NCBI GenBank assembly: GCA_964393335.1
Contig: CAYMTN010000201.1
Location: 1-10,031 of the forward strand
Source of the DNA: CAYMTN01 sp964393335
GTDB lineage: Bacteria; Chloroflexota; Anaerolineae; Aggregatilineales; Aggregatilineaceae
Direction: 5' to 3'
DNA: 10,031 nucleotides
The notes below the pieces were generated by a model. That model saw only the letters and a list, made by a program, of their open reading frames with translations. It ran no database searches and was not told the DNA's origin. Position 1 is the first letter of the stretch. Every line of letters starts with the position of its first letter. Position numbers and translations under genes: made by a program. Below, one piece after another: positions 1 to 7,129 of the stretch.

Positions 1-204
1 ACTCATGTGGGACGAGAGCAGGATCGGCGGGCTGGCGAAGATTTCCGTTTGGGGCTTGAAGGATGTACTCACCATCCAGATGAAAGGCAGCATCATAAAC
101 ACCGAAACGGAAATCAAGATGATATGCATGAGCGCCGTACCGCTCAGTTCAAACAGCCTGTGCCGGGTTTGGCTTTGTGCGGTGGATTTTGCCAGTGTCG
201 CCAT
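1..204 (-). CDS. CUT1 sugar ABC transporter, second permease (MalG-like), N-terminal part
   Basis: This is the first 68 codons of a membrane permease cut by the left edge of the window. The protein begins MATLAKSTAQSQTRHR, then has a hydrophobic segment at about residues 23-44 and the stretch PFIWMVSTSFKPQTEIF. The pattern PFxWMxxxSFK after the first membrane helix is typical of the MalG/UgpE-type permeases of CUT1 carbohydrate importers. The ATG at 204-202 is separated by a single base from the TAA stop of the upstream permease (208-206), so the two are translationally coupled. A purine-rich ribosome site, AGAGGAAG, lies just upstream inside the end of the preceding gene. Its role is to form the transmembrane heterodimer with the permease encoded next door. 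The conserved EAA loop lies outside the window. Substrate unknown. Confidence 0.9.
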   Translation of the reverse strand, partial: MATLAKSTAQSQTRHRLFELSGTALMHIILISVSVFMMLPFIWMVSTSFKPQTEIFASPPILLSSHMS

Positions 205-205
205 G

Positions 206-1147
206 TTAATCTTCCTCTCGCCCAACGTAGCGAAGCTGGATCAGCGTGAGAATGAATATGAGCGCGAAATAGATGTAACCTGCCGCCGCCGCGCGTCCTA
301 ACCGGAAACGCCCAAACGCTTGATCGTAAATGTAGACCAGCGGCGTCAGGGTTGACCGCAGCGGACCGGCTCCCCTGGTGGCTTTGAAGAGCGCCTGAGT
401 TTCGTTGAATAAGCCAAAACTGCCGATAGTGGACAGAATAACCGAAAAGGCGATTACCGGGCGCAAGAGCGGGATCGTGATACGGAAAAAGGCCTGCACG
501 GCATTCGCGCCATCAATGCGGGCAGCCTCGGTCAATTCGTGTGGGATGGTTTGCAGTCCGGCCAGCATGATCACCATGTTGTAGCCGAGCCAGCCCCACA
601 CGATCAGCAAGCACAGTGAAAAACGGGCCAGCCACTTGGTTTCTAGCCAGGGCTGCGGTGAGCTGTTCAGCGCTTGCAGCACAATATTGAACAGCCCGTT
701 ATCCTGCTGCAACAGCAGTTGAAAGGTGATGCCCGCCGCGATCATCGAGGTGATGTACGGCATAAACAGGACGGTGCGGTATATTTTGAACCCGCGCACC
801 CGTTTTGAGTTCAAGAGGACGGCCAGGACTATCGCCAGTAGCGTCATCACCGGCACATACATGAGAAAGAGGATGACGCCGTTTTGCAGCGACTGCTGGA
901 ACGCCTTTCCGCCAGGGCCGACCAGAAAATCATAATTCTTCAGCCCGACATAGGTCATCGGCGCGATGCCGTTCCAATCGAACAAACTGATATAAACGGA
1001 ATAGCCAATGGGAAAGGCCTGGAAAATAGCAAATAGAATGAAAAACGGCGAGATAAAAATATAGGCCCAGCGATTGCGAATGATTTCGTGCAGAAGGCCG
1101 TGTTTGGCCTGCGTCGCCGAAATATCCCCCAGAGAGTATTCTGCCAC
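206..1147 (-). CDS. CUT1 sugar ABC transporter, first permease (MalF/UgpA-like)
   Basis: A complete 313-residue inner-membrane permease of the binding-protein-dependent transport family. Six hydrophobic segments can be seen, at about residues 28-48, 91-112, 124-147, 176-197, 229-250 and 287-306. The EAA loop that contacts the ATPase begins at residue 207 and reads EAARIDGANAVQAFFRITIP, followed by LLRP, a close fit to the family consensus (EAAxxDGAxxxxxFxxIxxP). The short length, with no long periplasmic loop, matches UgpA/LacF-type permeases rather than enteric MalF. The start is a GTG (1147-1145) chosen because a near-perfect ribosome site, AAGGAGGT (1159-1152), lies four bases upstream. 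It follows the binding-protein gene by 69 bases, with a hairpin in the gap, and is coupled to the second permease. No ATPase is present in the window; CUT1 systems often share one encoded elsewhere. Confidence 0.95.
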   Translation of the reverse strand: MAEYSLGDISATQAKHGLLHEIIRNRWAYIFISPFFILFAIFQAFPIGYSVYISLFDWNGIAPMTYVGLKNYDFLVGPGGKAFQQSLQNGVILFLMYVPVMTLLAIVLAVLLNSKRVRGFKIYRTVLFMPYITSMIAAGITFQLLLQQDNGLFNIVLQALNSSPQPWLETKWLARFSLCLLIVWGWLGYNMVIMLAGLQTIPHELTEAARIDGANAVQAFFRITIPLLRPVIAFSVILSTIGSFGLFNETQALFKATRGAGPLRSTLTPLVYIYDQAFGRFRLGRAAAAGYIYFALIFILTLIQLRYVGREED

Positions 1148-1169
1148 AGCGACCTCCTTGTTTTAGAAG

Positions 1170-1196
1170 GGGAGGAAAGCAGACGGCTTCCCTCCC
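1170..1196 (-). other. Intra-operon hairpin between binding-protein and permease genes
   Basis: The arms 1170-1180 (GGGAGGAAAGC) and 1186-1196 (GCTTCCCTCCC) pair over 11 positions with a single A-C mismatch and a 5-base loop. It lies 20 bases after the binding-protein stop and before the permease ribosome site. In the transcribed (minus) direction it is followed by CTTCTAAAAC, not by a run of U, so it does not look like a full intrinsic terminator. A 3' stem-loop that protects the upstream message, giving more binding protein than permease, is the usual explanation for such a structure in sugar ABC operons such as malE-malF; applying it here is inference. Confidence 0.6.
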
Positions 1197-1216
1197 ACGC
1201 CTGATAGTGCCGGGAG

Positions 1217-2527
1217 TTACTCGAGGCCGTAGCGGATCTCGTCCGCCGCTTCGCTCAACGCATCCTGAGCGGACATGCCCGCCGCGTACTGCTGGATAGC
1301 AAAGGACACCGCGCTGTTAATCTCACCGTAGTGCGGCCCGTAGATGGTCGCCGTCGGGATCGTTTTCACGACATCAAGATAAACTTCGCGCGTTGCCTGC
1401 CCGGCGAAGAAGGGGTCCGGTTCCTGGAAGATGGGATCGTCGTAGGTGGTTTCCAGGGCCGGAATGAAACCGCTGATGGCAAACAACTTGAGCTGACTTT
1501 CCGGGCGGGCCAGGGTGAACTCGATGAACGCCCAGGCCGCGTCAGGATTATCGGACTTGCCATTAATCACCAGGGTGGAGCCGCCATCGTTGGCCGCCCG
1601 CGCGCCGCCGTAAGGTCCGGCAGGCATCCGGGTAACGCCCCACAGCCCTTCCGTACCGGGCGCGATCCAGGACTTGAAGAAAATATCCATCCACGAGGCT
1701 TCGATCAGGGTCGCGACCGGCTGGTCCAGCGAGGCGAATTCGGCATACCAGGGATCGGTCCATTCCAGGTTATCCGAGGCTAAATCTTCTTTCCAGAACT
1801 GGCCCAGCATTTCCAGCGTCTTGACGTTCTCCTCGCTGTCGATGGTGATGTCGCCCGTGTCCGCGTCGTAATAGCCCAGTCCCTGTTCCCACAGCGCCAT
1901 TTCATACAGGCGGCCATAATTGTTGGCTTTGTTATGCGCGAAGCAGTACAGGCCGGTCTTTTCCTTGATGGTGCGGCATACGTTTAGATAGTCGTCCCAG
2001 GTGGCGACCAGTTCGCCAACCTGATCCGGTTCGGTGGGCAGGCCCGCTTTTTCGAAGACATCGCGGCGGTAGTACATCACGACCGGGCCTGAGTCCCAGG
2101 GCATGGCGTAGATTTTCCCGTCCATCATCGCATCGGGCCAGCGGTAAGCGTTGACCTGATCCACATAGGGCGCGACTTTGTCGGTGAGGTCCAGCAGACC
2201 GCCCAAGGCGACGATTTCGGCCAGGTGGCTGCTTTCAATCAAGACAACATCGGGGTCTTTTTCTCCGGCGGTCAACGCCAGCGGGAAGTTCACGTATACA
2301 TCGCCCGGTGCATATTCCACGATCTCGACTTCAACGTCAGGGTAGGCGGCCTTGAAGTCATCGACAACGCCGCTGGCGACCATCGTATCGGTCATGGCGG
2401 ATTTCCAGCCCCAGACGACGATCTTGCCGGAGGGCGTATCTTGGGCTTGTGCGGGTGTGAACGCAACGGTCGGGAGAACCATTGCGACCAGCAGTAAAAT
2501 TGTTATGCCGAGTAGTTTTTTGGACAT
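1217..2527 (-). CDS. Extracellular sugar-binding protein of CUT1 ABC transporter (SBP family 1)
   Basis: A 436-residue secreted solute-binding protein that captures a sugar or oligosaccharide and delivers it to the two permeases encoded downstream. Residues 1-29 form a Sec signal peptide: basic start MSKK, a hydrophobic core, and a likely cleavage near PAQAQ. There is no lipobox cysteine, so it is not an obvious lipoprotein. The mature part begins GKIVVWGWKSAMTDT, typical of family-1 binding proteins, then has DPDVVLIESSHLAEIVALGG near residues 91-110 and the hinge-side motif YAMPWDSGPVVMYYRRDVF near 140-158. A C-terminal AWAFIEFTLARPESQ helix is also usual for the family. Length is normal. 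The ATG at 2527 is preceded by AAGGAAGAA. It is the first gene of the transporter operon and follows a leader of 186 bases that contains a LacI-type operator. The ligand cannot be told from sequence. Confidence 0.95.
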   Translation of the reverse strand: MSKKLLGITILLLVAMVLPTVAFTPAQAQDTPSGKIVVWGWKSAMTDTMVASGVVDDFKAAYPDVEVEIVEYAPGDVYVNFPLALTAGEKDPDVVLIESSHLAEIVALGGLLDLTDKVAPYVDQVNAYRWPDAMMDGKIYAMPWDSGPVVMYYRRDVFEKAGLPTEPDQVGELVATWDDYLNVCRTIKEKTGLYCFAHNKANNYGRLYEMALWEQGLGYYDADTGDITIDSEENVKTLEMLGQFWKEDLASDNLEWTDPWYAEFASLDQPVATLIEASWMDIFFKSWIAPGTEGLWGVTRMPAGPYGGARAANDGGSTLVINGKSDNPDAAWAFIEFTLARPESQLKLFAISGFIPALETTYDDPIFQEPDPFFAGQATREVYLDVVKTIPTATIYGPHYGEINSAVSFAIQQYAAGMSAQDALSEAADEIRYGLE

Positions 2528-2713
2528 CGTTTGTTCTTCCTTATAATCTAAGAGGTTGTGTGTGGTAGGTTGAGTCGGCGGCAGTCTGCAATGCCAATGG
2601 TGATACCTGCCGCACCTTTTTTGACAGTCGTTATCCCTTCTTTTTGTTTCCTCCTTTTATCACCGTGAACGGTCACGGAACCTGAGAAAAAAAACTCATA
2701 ACATCTTGTTTGC
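2528..2713 (-). promoter_or_regulatory. Promoter and leader region of the sugar transporter operon
   Basis: This gap between the LacI gene and the binding-protein gene holds the control region of the transporter. Read on the minus strand it starts with a possible extended -10 (TGTTATGAG, -10 hexamer 2700-2695) with no good -35, then a run of eight T (2694-2687), then the operator (2678-2663). A second candidate -10 (GATAAA) directly follows the operator. A ribosome-site-like AAAGGAGGAAAC comes next but has no normal start codon after it. A 7-bp inverted repeat (GCGGCAG at 2578-2584, CTGCCGC at 2607-2613) lies further down the leader. The T8 run may also weakly end the LacI transcript, though I see only a very weak stem before it. 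The exact promoter is uncertain. Confidence 0.5.
2663..2678. promoter_or_regulatory. LacI-family operator in front of the transporter operon
   Basis: The 16 bases CCGTGAACGGTCACGG form an inverted repeat (CCGTGA and TCACGG) around a central CG, with only two mismatched positions. A central CpG inside a TGAnCGnTCA-like core is the usual form of LacI-family operators. A copy differing at three of 16 positions on the plus strand, and at one position when the opposite strands are compared, lies in front of the LacI-type gene. Both are followed on the plus strand by GGAAC-type ends (CGGAAC). Binding here should block transcription of the transporter when the inducing sugar is absent. Confidence 0.65.
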
Positions 2714-3727
2714 TCAAATAAGCTTGCCCAATTGACGTGGCGGCGCGGTGCTGTCACGCAGAACTAATTCCGGCAAGATAGCGCGTTGTTCCGGTTCCGA
2801 ATCCGGGTTCTTGATGAGTTCAAGCAAATATTGGATGGCGGCTGAACTGAACCCTCTAAAATCCTGCCGGATAGTGGTCAATGGGGGGCGGATATGCGCG
2901 GCGAACGGAACGTCATCCATCCCGATCACCGATACGTCGGTCGGGACTTCAAGCCCGTGATCTTGCAAGGCATGGATCGCGCCAATCGCCATTTCGTCGT
3001 TACCGGTCATGAGCGCCGTGAACGTCTTTCCCAGCGCCAGCAAACGCCGCGTGGCGTGATAACCGCCGTCGACCGTCCAATCGCTCTCAACGCTTGGGCC
3101 GGGGGTTATACCGTGCTGCTTCAGCATCTCAGCCCAGGTTTTATGGCGCAGCACGGCCTCAATCCAGCTAAAAGGTCCTGAAACCTCGGCGAACTGCGTG
3201 TGTCCCAGGTCAAGCAAATAGCGCACGGCCTGCTGGACTCCATGTTCTTGATCAACGAAAACCGCCGGCAAGGTCATGCCGGTGCGAACCTCGGTCTGGA
3301 CGATGGGGATATGGGCGAAACGCTGGGCCAGAGCTTCCGACACGTTGATATTGATCAGAATGCCATCGACCGACCAGCCATCCATGCGATCAATCGCGGC
3401 CTCGATTTCCTTTTCAGAGGGCGTCGAAACGCTGTCCACCAGCAGATCGTAACCCTCCTGAGAGGCGGCGTATTCGGCTTCAGCGACCAGTTGCGCCGGT
3501 CCGAAGAAGTTGAAACCGCGCACAATCGCCCCCAGGACGCATGACTCCCTCCCGGCCAGGCTTTTGGCTGCCCGGTTGGGGCGATAACCCAGGTCCGCGA
3601 TAACTTGCTTAACGCGCTGGCGTGTCTCTTCGGCCACGTCGGGGCGATCATTGAGTACGCGCGAGACTGTTTGATAGGAGACTCCCGCTCGTGCTGCAAC
3701 ATCGCGAATAGTGATTTTCTGAACCAT
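2714..3727 (-). CDS. LacI-family transcriptional repressor of the sugar transporter
   Basis: A 337-residue cytoplasmic DNA-binding regulator. Residues 4-25 (KITIRDVAARAGVSYQTVSRVL) are the N-terminal helix-turn-helix of the LacI family, followed by NDRPDVAEETRQRV and the hinge-helix region YRPNRAAKSLAG at about 48-59, where the Leu expected to enter the minor groove is L57. The rest is a periplasmic-binding-protein-like effector domain, with signatures LMTGNDEMAIGAIHAL, DVSVIGMDDVPFA and PPLTTIRQD near the C-terminus. There is no LacI tetramerisation tail, so a dimer is expected. The ATG at 3727 is supported by the family alignment; the ribosome site is weak (AGGCAGGC). It sits directly upstream of the transporter on the same strand and has its own strong promoter with an operator just downstream, implying autoregulation. 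The inducer is unknown, probably the transported sugar or a derivative. Confidence 0.95.
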   Translation of the reverse strand: MVQKITIRDVAARAGVSYQTVSRVLNDRPDVAEETRQRVKQVIADLGYRPNRAAKSLAGRESCVLGAIVRGFNFFGPAQLVAEAEYAASQEGYDLLVDSVSTPSEKEIEAAIDRMDGWSVDGILININVSEALAQRFAHIPIVQTEVRTGMTLPAVFVDQEHGVQQAVRYLLDLGHTQFAEVSGPFSWIEAVLRHKTWAEMLKQHGITPGPSVESDWTVDGGYHATRRLLALGKTFTALMTGNDEMAIGAIHALQDHGLEVPTDVSVIGMDDVPFAAHIRPPLTTIRQDFRGFSSAAIQYLLELIKNPDSEPEQRAILPELVLRDSTAPPRQLGKLI

Positions 3728-3760
3728 AGAAGCCTGCCTGCGATAGCCGTGTGACCGCTC

Positions 3761-3776
3761 CCGTGACCGTTCTCGG
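3761..3776. promoter_or_regulatory. LacI-family operator in the repressor's own promoter
   Basis: CCGTGACCGTTCTCGG is a second copy of the operator found at 2663-2678, with the same central CG. It lies 34-49 bases upstream of the LacI start codon, immediately after the predicted -10 box, where a bound repressor would block transcription initiation. A second partial copy of its left part, GTGACCGCTC (3751-3760), lies 12 bases away as a direct repeat of GTGACCGTTC (3763-3772), which might widen the site. Confidence 0.6.
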
Positions 3777-3788
3777 AACTATTTTCAT

Positions 3789-3816
3789 GGTATAACGACC
3801 GGGATTAGCTTGTCAA
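3789..3816 (-). promoter_or_regulatory. Sigma-70 type promoter of the LacI-family gene
   Basis: On the minus strand a perfect -35 box TTGACA (3816-3811) is followed after 16 bases by TATACC (3794-3789). Transcription would begin near 3782, a few bases before the operator at 3776-3761, leaving a leader of about 55 bases. This is the clearest promoter in the window. Confidence 0.65.
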
Positions 3817-4036
3817 GCAATAGCATTTCAATACATCAGAGCGACATGCTCGGATTTTGTTTTCGTGCTATCATGAGACCAACCCGGCGGGTAATCTCAT
3901 AGGGTGGTAGAATTCGGAATGGCAAACAGGTGACGCCGGTTTGCGCCACTTGACCAAACCCGACCTGGATGGTTTGTCCTTGACCCCTTATTGATCCCCA
4001 ATTTGCCGTCCTTCTCGCCAATGTTAGGAGGAGGGT
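3817..4036 (+). promoter_or_regulatory. Leader region of the secreted protein gene: hairpin and alternating CAAAC/GTTTG arms
   Basis: This stretch upstream of the large plus-strand gene has no gene. It contains a compound hairpin at 3873-3900: outer arms ATGAGA and TCTCAT, inner arms ACCC and GGGT around a GGC loop. It is followed by four alternating arms, CAAAC at 3923, GTTTG at 3939, CAAAC at 3955 and GTTTG at 3972, spaced 16, 16 and 17 bases. Neighbouring arms can pair in turn (GCAAAC/GTTTGC, GGTTTG/CAAACC, CAAACC/GGTTTG) with loops of 10-11 bases. No convincing -35/-10 pair was found. A strong ribosome site, AGGAGGAGGG (4026-4035), ends the region. Confidence 0.4.
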
Positions 4037-6877
4037 ATGATGCAAAAGTATGGTCCGGTCATTAGAACAGCATGTGTCTTTGGTTTTTTGCTTCTCGTGA
4101 TTCTCCTCGCCCGTGGCTCAATAACCGCGCAGGGTGAAGCGCAACCGCGCACAGTGCATAATGCCTGCGCTGGAAATTGTGTTGCGGACACTATTTTCCT
4201 GCATTCGGGCATGGGCGATACACAAGCCAGAAACGCGTATCACGGCTGGTTTAACTCTTACTACGATCTGACGGGTTGTGGTGACTCCGCCTGGAAGACA
4301 GATATTTTGTTCCTGATCGATATCGTCGGTGATGCTGTGGGCGCTCCGGGTGCCCCTACGATGCAATGCTGGCAGGGTTTGGCGGCTCAGGCAAGCCTGT
4401 GCAGCGATACATGCTCGGACTACTTCATTGAAGATGCCCGGTACGCTCCCAACGTGGAACTAAGCCTCGACTCTGGCGACCCAGGGTATTACGAGGTCAC
4501 ACTGGATAATCAGTCCAATCTGGGAAAACTGCCGGAATTGCAGCCGAATGCCTACAGCCGTCAATTTGAGCTCAAGACGTACCTGACATACGAGAGCGGG
4601 GATCCACTTCTGATCAATGAGACGCCGATGCCAAGTTTGAGCTTCCCGAATTGGATCACACGGGGAGGACTTGATAACTGCATTGACCAGTATGGGTTTG
4701 ATTCTTCACGCTGCGAGCTGATTTCGGATTTTGCCACCCCAAGCATCGTTTCAACCTCGGTTGATTTCCTCGACGGCGTTTTTTACGAACTGTCCGGCCA
4801 GGTCAGTGATCTGTCTGATGCGAATGGTTCGTTCAGCCAGGATGGGTATATCCGCCTGCTCAGCGACGGGGACAGCATCACTATCGCCCAAGGACCGTAT
4901 GCTGGGTATGTGTTGGTGAAAACACATTATCTGGCCAATAATACCCACCTGGTGCAGCTCACACCCTGGGATGCAAACGCTGGCGCGCTGGCGATAAGCA
5001 ATCACGAATGTAACACCTGGTTGTCAACATGCTGGTTCACCGGCGCTCGTTACGATGCCGACACCTATGTCTTCGCGCTGCAAGGACCTCAGGACAAGGT
5101 TCTGCCAGGGGATTATACGGTCGAAGTAGTGGCAGAGATGCCGCACGACAAGGATTTTGGCGACAACCGGGTCAGTTATTCGTATGATGCTTCAGCCGTT
5201 GAAAACGAGGATAGCGACACGGGCACGGAGAACGAAAACGGAGAAAACCAGCAGGGCGGGATTGAAGATCTGCCAGTTATCGATCTTGCCGGACCGGGAA
5301 TTTACCCCGCTACTATCAACCAGAATGAACTGGGTGCGCTCTTTCGGTTATCGGTGCCGGACGGGATCAGTTTCATGTTCCTGCGGTTGGTTTCGCTGGA
5401 TGGTGGACACTACAGTGCGTTTGTCCGCCGGGGTAGCATCCCGGTGCCTGATTATCCCGTCATCAGAGACGAATACCACTGTTGGGCACAAGCCGATTCG
5501 GAATATTCCGGCGGTTGCGCGTTCAACAACCCATACCCTGACAATTACTACATCTTTGCCACCGGATGGCAAGGGGCTGGCGCCATCCAACTGGAAGTGG
5601 AATGGTCCATACTGGCTATCACCCCAACGCCAATTCCAACGGCCATGCCGGATCAGAATGGGCAGGCGGAGGAGTCTGAAGAAGGGAGCGATCAGCAAAA
5701 TACCTTTACCGAAATCGAGCCCAACGACGACCATGCCACCGCAAACAATTGGGATATGCAGCAGCCCTTCAGCGGCCAGCTTTCAACCTGGGGCGACAGG
5801 GATGTGGTCCTGCTTGATTTTGTCGAACCCGGGATTTACACATTCTCCGTGACAGATGTAGGGCCAGCACTGAAGGTCAAGATGACACTGGTGCGAGTCA
5901 GCTCAAGCAATTTTGTGGATTCCAGCACGGCGAGCGCTAAAGGCGCGTCTGCCCATCTGATGCTTGATGCTTCGACTGGTGACCAGTTCTACTTGATCAT
6001 CTCAGCGGCGGCCATGGCACCTGCCACCAACCAGGCCTACAACCTGAGCCTGTCTGGTTTCATTCCAGACCCTGACGAGTCAAATGATAGCGCCCAAACG
6101 GCGACCCCTTGGGAACTGGCGGACGGGCCGGTCACGGGATATTTCTGGGACAAGACTACTGGTCGCCACGATTATTTCACGTTTGTGGCCCCGGCAACCC
6201 TCGCTGCTGGTCCTGTCACGTTTGAGCTCACCAATCCATCCCCGGACCTGCGCGTGCGTTTGACTCTGCTGAATGACAGGGCGATGTTGCTGTCCAGTGT
6301 CCCCTGGTCTGCTGCCGGCCAACCGGCGACGCTAACAAGAGTGCTCGACCCAGGTCAGCGTTACTACTTGAAGCTCGAATCGTACAACGATCGGACCTCC
6401 CTGCTGCCTTACAACTTGAGCGCCCAATACGCTCCTGCCACGGACGATGGACCAAACGAAACAAACACCGGTCGACCGATGCACCTGACTGGTATCGCAT
6501 ACCGGCAGGGCACTCTGGCCCCAGCGCCTATCCAAGGCGTCGCCATCTATGTTCAGGTATCAGGCCAGCCATCAGCCTTGCTGGGTGAAACCGATCATTT
6601 GGGCGTATATAGTGGCACACTTGTGATGGCTGAGGGACAGCAGGTCCGGATCTGGGCAGAAAAACAAGGGCTTACATTCCACCCCGAGGAAAACATCTGG
6701 TCGCCGGACCCGCGCGAGCGCAGCCATCGCGTCGTCTTTGTTGCCACGGGCGCGATTCTCGTGCAACAAACGCCGCCGGGTGATGCTGGTGTTTCAGCCA
6801 CGCCGCAACCTACTCTCTCGCCAACCGCCGTCGCATCCCCTACCGCCGCGCCTACCCGGGCCCCTGGATCCAAATAG
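4037..6877 (+). CDS. Secreted multidomain protein with cysteine-rich N-terminal half and PPC-like repeats, function unknown
   Basis: A 946-residue exported protein whose function I do not recognise. Residues 1-35 are a signal peptide (basic start, core VFGFLLLVILLA, cleavage probably near ITAQGEA). Residues about 40-385 form an unfamiliar region with ten cysteines (for example NACAGNC, SLCSDTC, ECNTWLSTC). An acidic linker (about 388-406) leads to a PPC-like beta domain (about 408-525) with two more cysteines, making 12 in the mature protein, none after about residue 490. After a TPTPIPT linker come two further pre-peptidase-C-type domains, opening with TEIEPNDDHATA (about 557) and DPDESNDSAQTA (about 676), each with a typical D-x-D/Y-F strand (DRDVVLLDF, RHDYFTFVAP). 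Residues about 813-902 resemble a carboxypeptidase-regulatory-like beta sandwich (GVAIYVQV, LGETDHLGVYSGTL). The tail is Pro/Thr/Ala rich. No catalytic triad, sortase motif or C-terminal anchor is visible. The ATG at 4037 follows AGGAGGAGGG; the adjacent ATG at 4040 is an alternative. A surface, adhesive or binding role is possible but unproven. Confidence 0.85.
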   Translation: MMQKYGPVIRTACVFGFLLLVILLARGSITAQGEAQPRTVHNACAGNCVADTIFLHSGMGDTQARNAYHGWFNSYYDLTGCGDSAWKTDILFLIDIVGDAVGAPGAPTMQCWQGLAAQASLCSDTCSDYFIEDARYAPNVELSLDSGDPGYYEVTLDNQSNLGKLPELQPNAYSRQFELKTYLTYESGDPLLINETPMPSLSFPNWITRGGLDNCIDQYGFDSSRCELISDFATPSIVSTSVDFLDGVFYELSGQVSDLSDANGSFSQDGYIRLLSDGDSITIAQGPYAGYVLVKTHYLANNTHLVQLTPWDANAGALAISNHECNTWLSTCWFTGARYDADTYVFALQGPQDKVLPGDYTVEVVAEMPHDKDFGDNRVSYSYDASAVENEDSDTGTENENGENQQGGIEDLPVIDLAGPGIYPATINQNELGALFRLSVPDGISFMFLRLVSLDGGHYSAFVRRGSIPVPDYPVIRDEYHCWAQADSEYSGGCAFNNPYPDNYYIFATGWQGAGAIQLEVEWSILAITPTPIPTAMPDQNGQAEESEEGSDQQNTFTEIEPNDDHATANNWDMQQPFSGQLSTWGDRDVVLLDFVEPGIYTFSVTDVGPALKVKMTLVRVSSSNFVDSSTASAKGASAHLMLDASTGDQFYLIISAAAMAPATNQAYNLSLSGFIPDPDESNDSAQTATPWELADGPVTGYFWDKTTGRHDYFTFVAPATLAAGPVTFELTNPSPDLRVRLTLLNDRAMLLSSVPWSAAGQPATLTRVLDPGQRYYLKLESYNDRTSLLPYNLSAQYAPATDDGPNETNTGRPMHLTGIAYRQGTLAPAPIQGVAIYVQVSGQPSALLGETDHLGVYSGTLVMAEGQQVRIWAEKQGLTFHPEENIWSPDPRERSHRVVFVATGAILVQQTPPGDAGVSATPQPTLSPTAVASPTAAPTRAPGSK

Positions 6878-7129
6878 CCATGCTCTGCCATCTGCCACGC
6901 CAGAACGAGTGCAACTGACAGCGATCATCGCGCTCCCCCCCCTCGCCAGAAAAATCTGATACAACCGAACACCGAGTCGCGAACGGACCCAGAACATCTG
7001 GAAAAACAGGAGGTTTGTTTTGCCACTGGGAAAAGGTAAGTGCTAGATACGACAAATAGCGGCGAAGCCATCGAGACGCGGGACGTGTCCCCGTCCGATG
7101 CGGTGTCCGTCTGAACACCGCATAGGCCA
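6878..7129 (+). other. Intergenic region with a perfect hairpin between the secreted-protein gene and arsR
   Basis: No gene is supported here. A perfect 9-bp hairpin (ATGCGGTGT at 7098-7106, ACACCGCAT at 7115-7123, 8-base loop) lies near the end, about 220 bases past the stop of the secreted-protein gene. It has no T run after it, so it is at best a weak terminator. Other items are a run of eight C (6935-6942), a short palindrome GGGACGTGTCCC (7080-7091), and a strong ribosome-site sequence AGGAGG (7008-7013) followed six bases later by a TTG that opens only eight codons before TAG. Confidence 0.4.

Noticed and set aside
1170..1196. Intrinsic terminator after the binding-protein gene
   Set aside because: No U run follows the hairpin in the transcribed direction, and the downstream permease has an excellent ribosome site and belongs to the same system.
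2548..2757. Small minus-strand protein overlapping the end of the LacI gene
   Set aside because: It overlaps the LacI coding end out of frame, has no ribosome site at its Met, and the composition is not protein-like.
3839..3858. Hairpin GAGC-GACAT-GCTC followed by a T-rich stretch as a terminator
   Set aside because: The stem is only four base pairs and the T run is interrupted; there is no gene ending nearby on the plus strand.
5157..5852. Long 231-codon plus-strand frame inside the secreted-protein gene
   Set aside because: It is an out-of-frame shadow of the 946-residue protein, rich in Arg, Ser and Thr with no domain; the main frame has signal peptide, domains and ribosome site.
4037..6877. 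Secreted protein as a subtilisin-like or other peptidase because of its PPC-like domains
   Set aside because: No Asp/His/Ser triad motifs or zinc motif (HExxH) can be found in the translated sequence.
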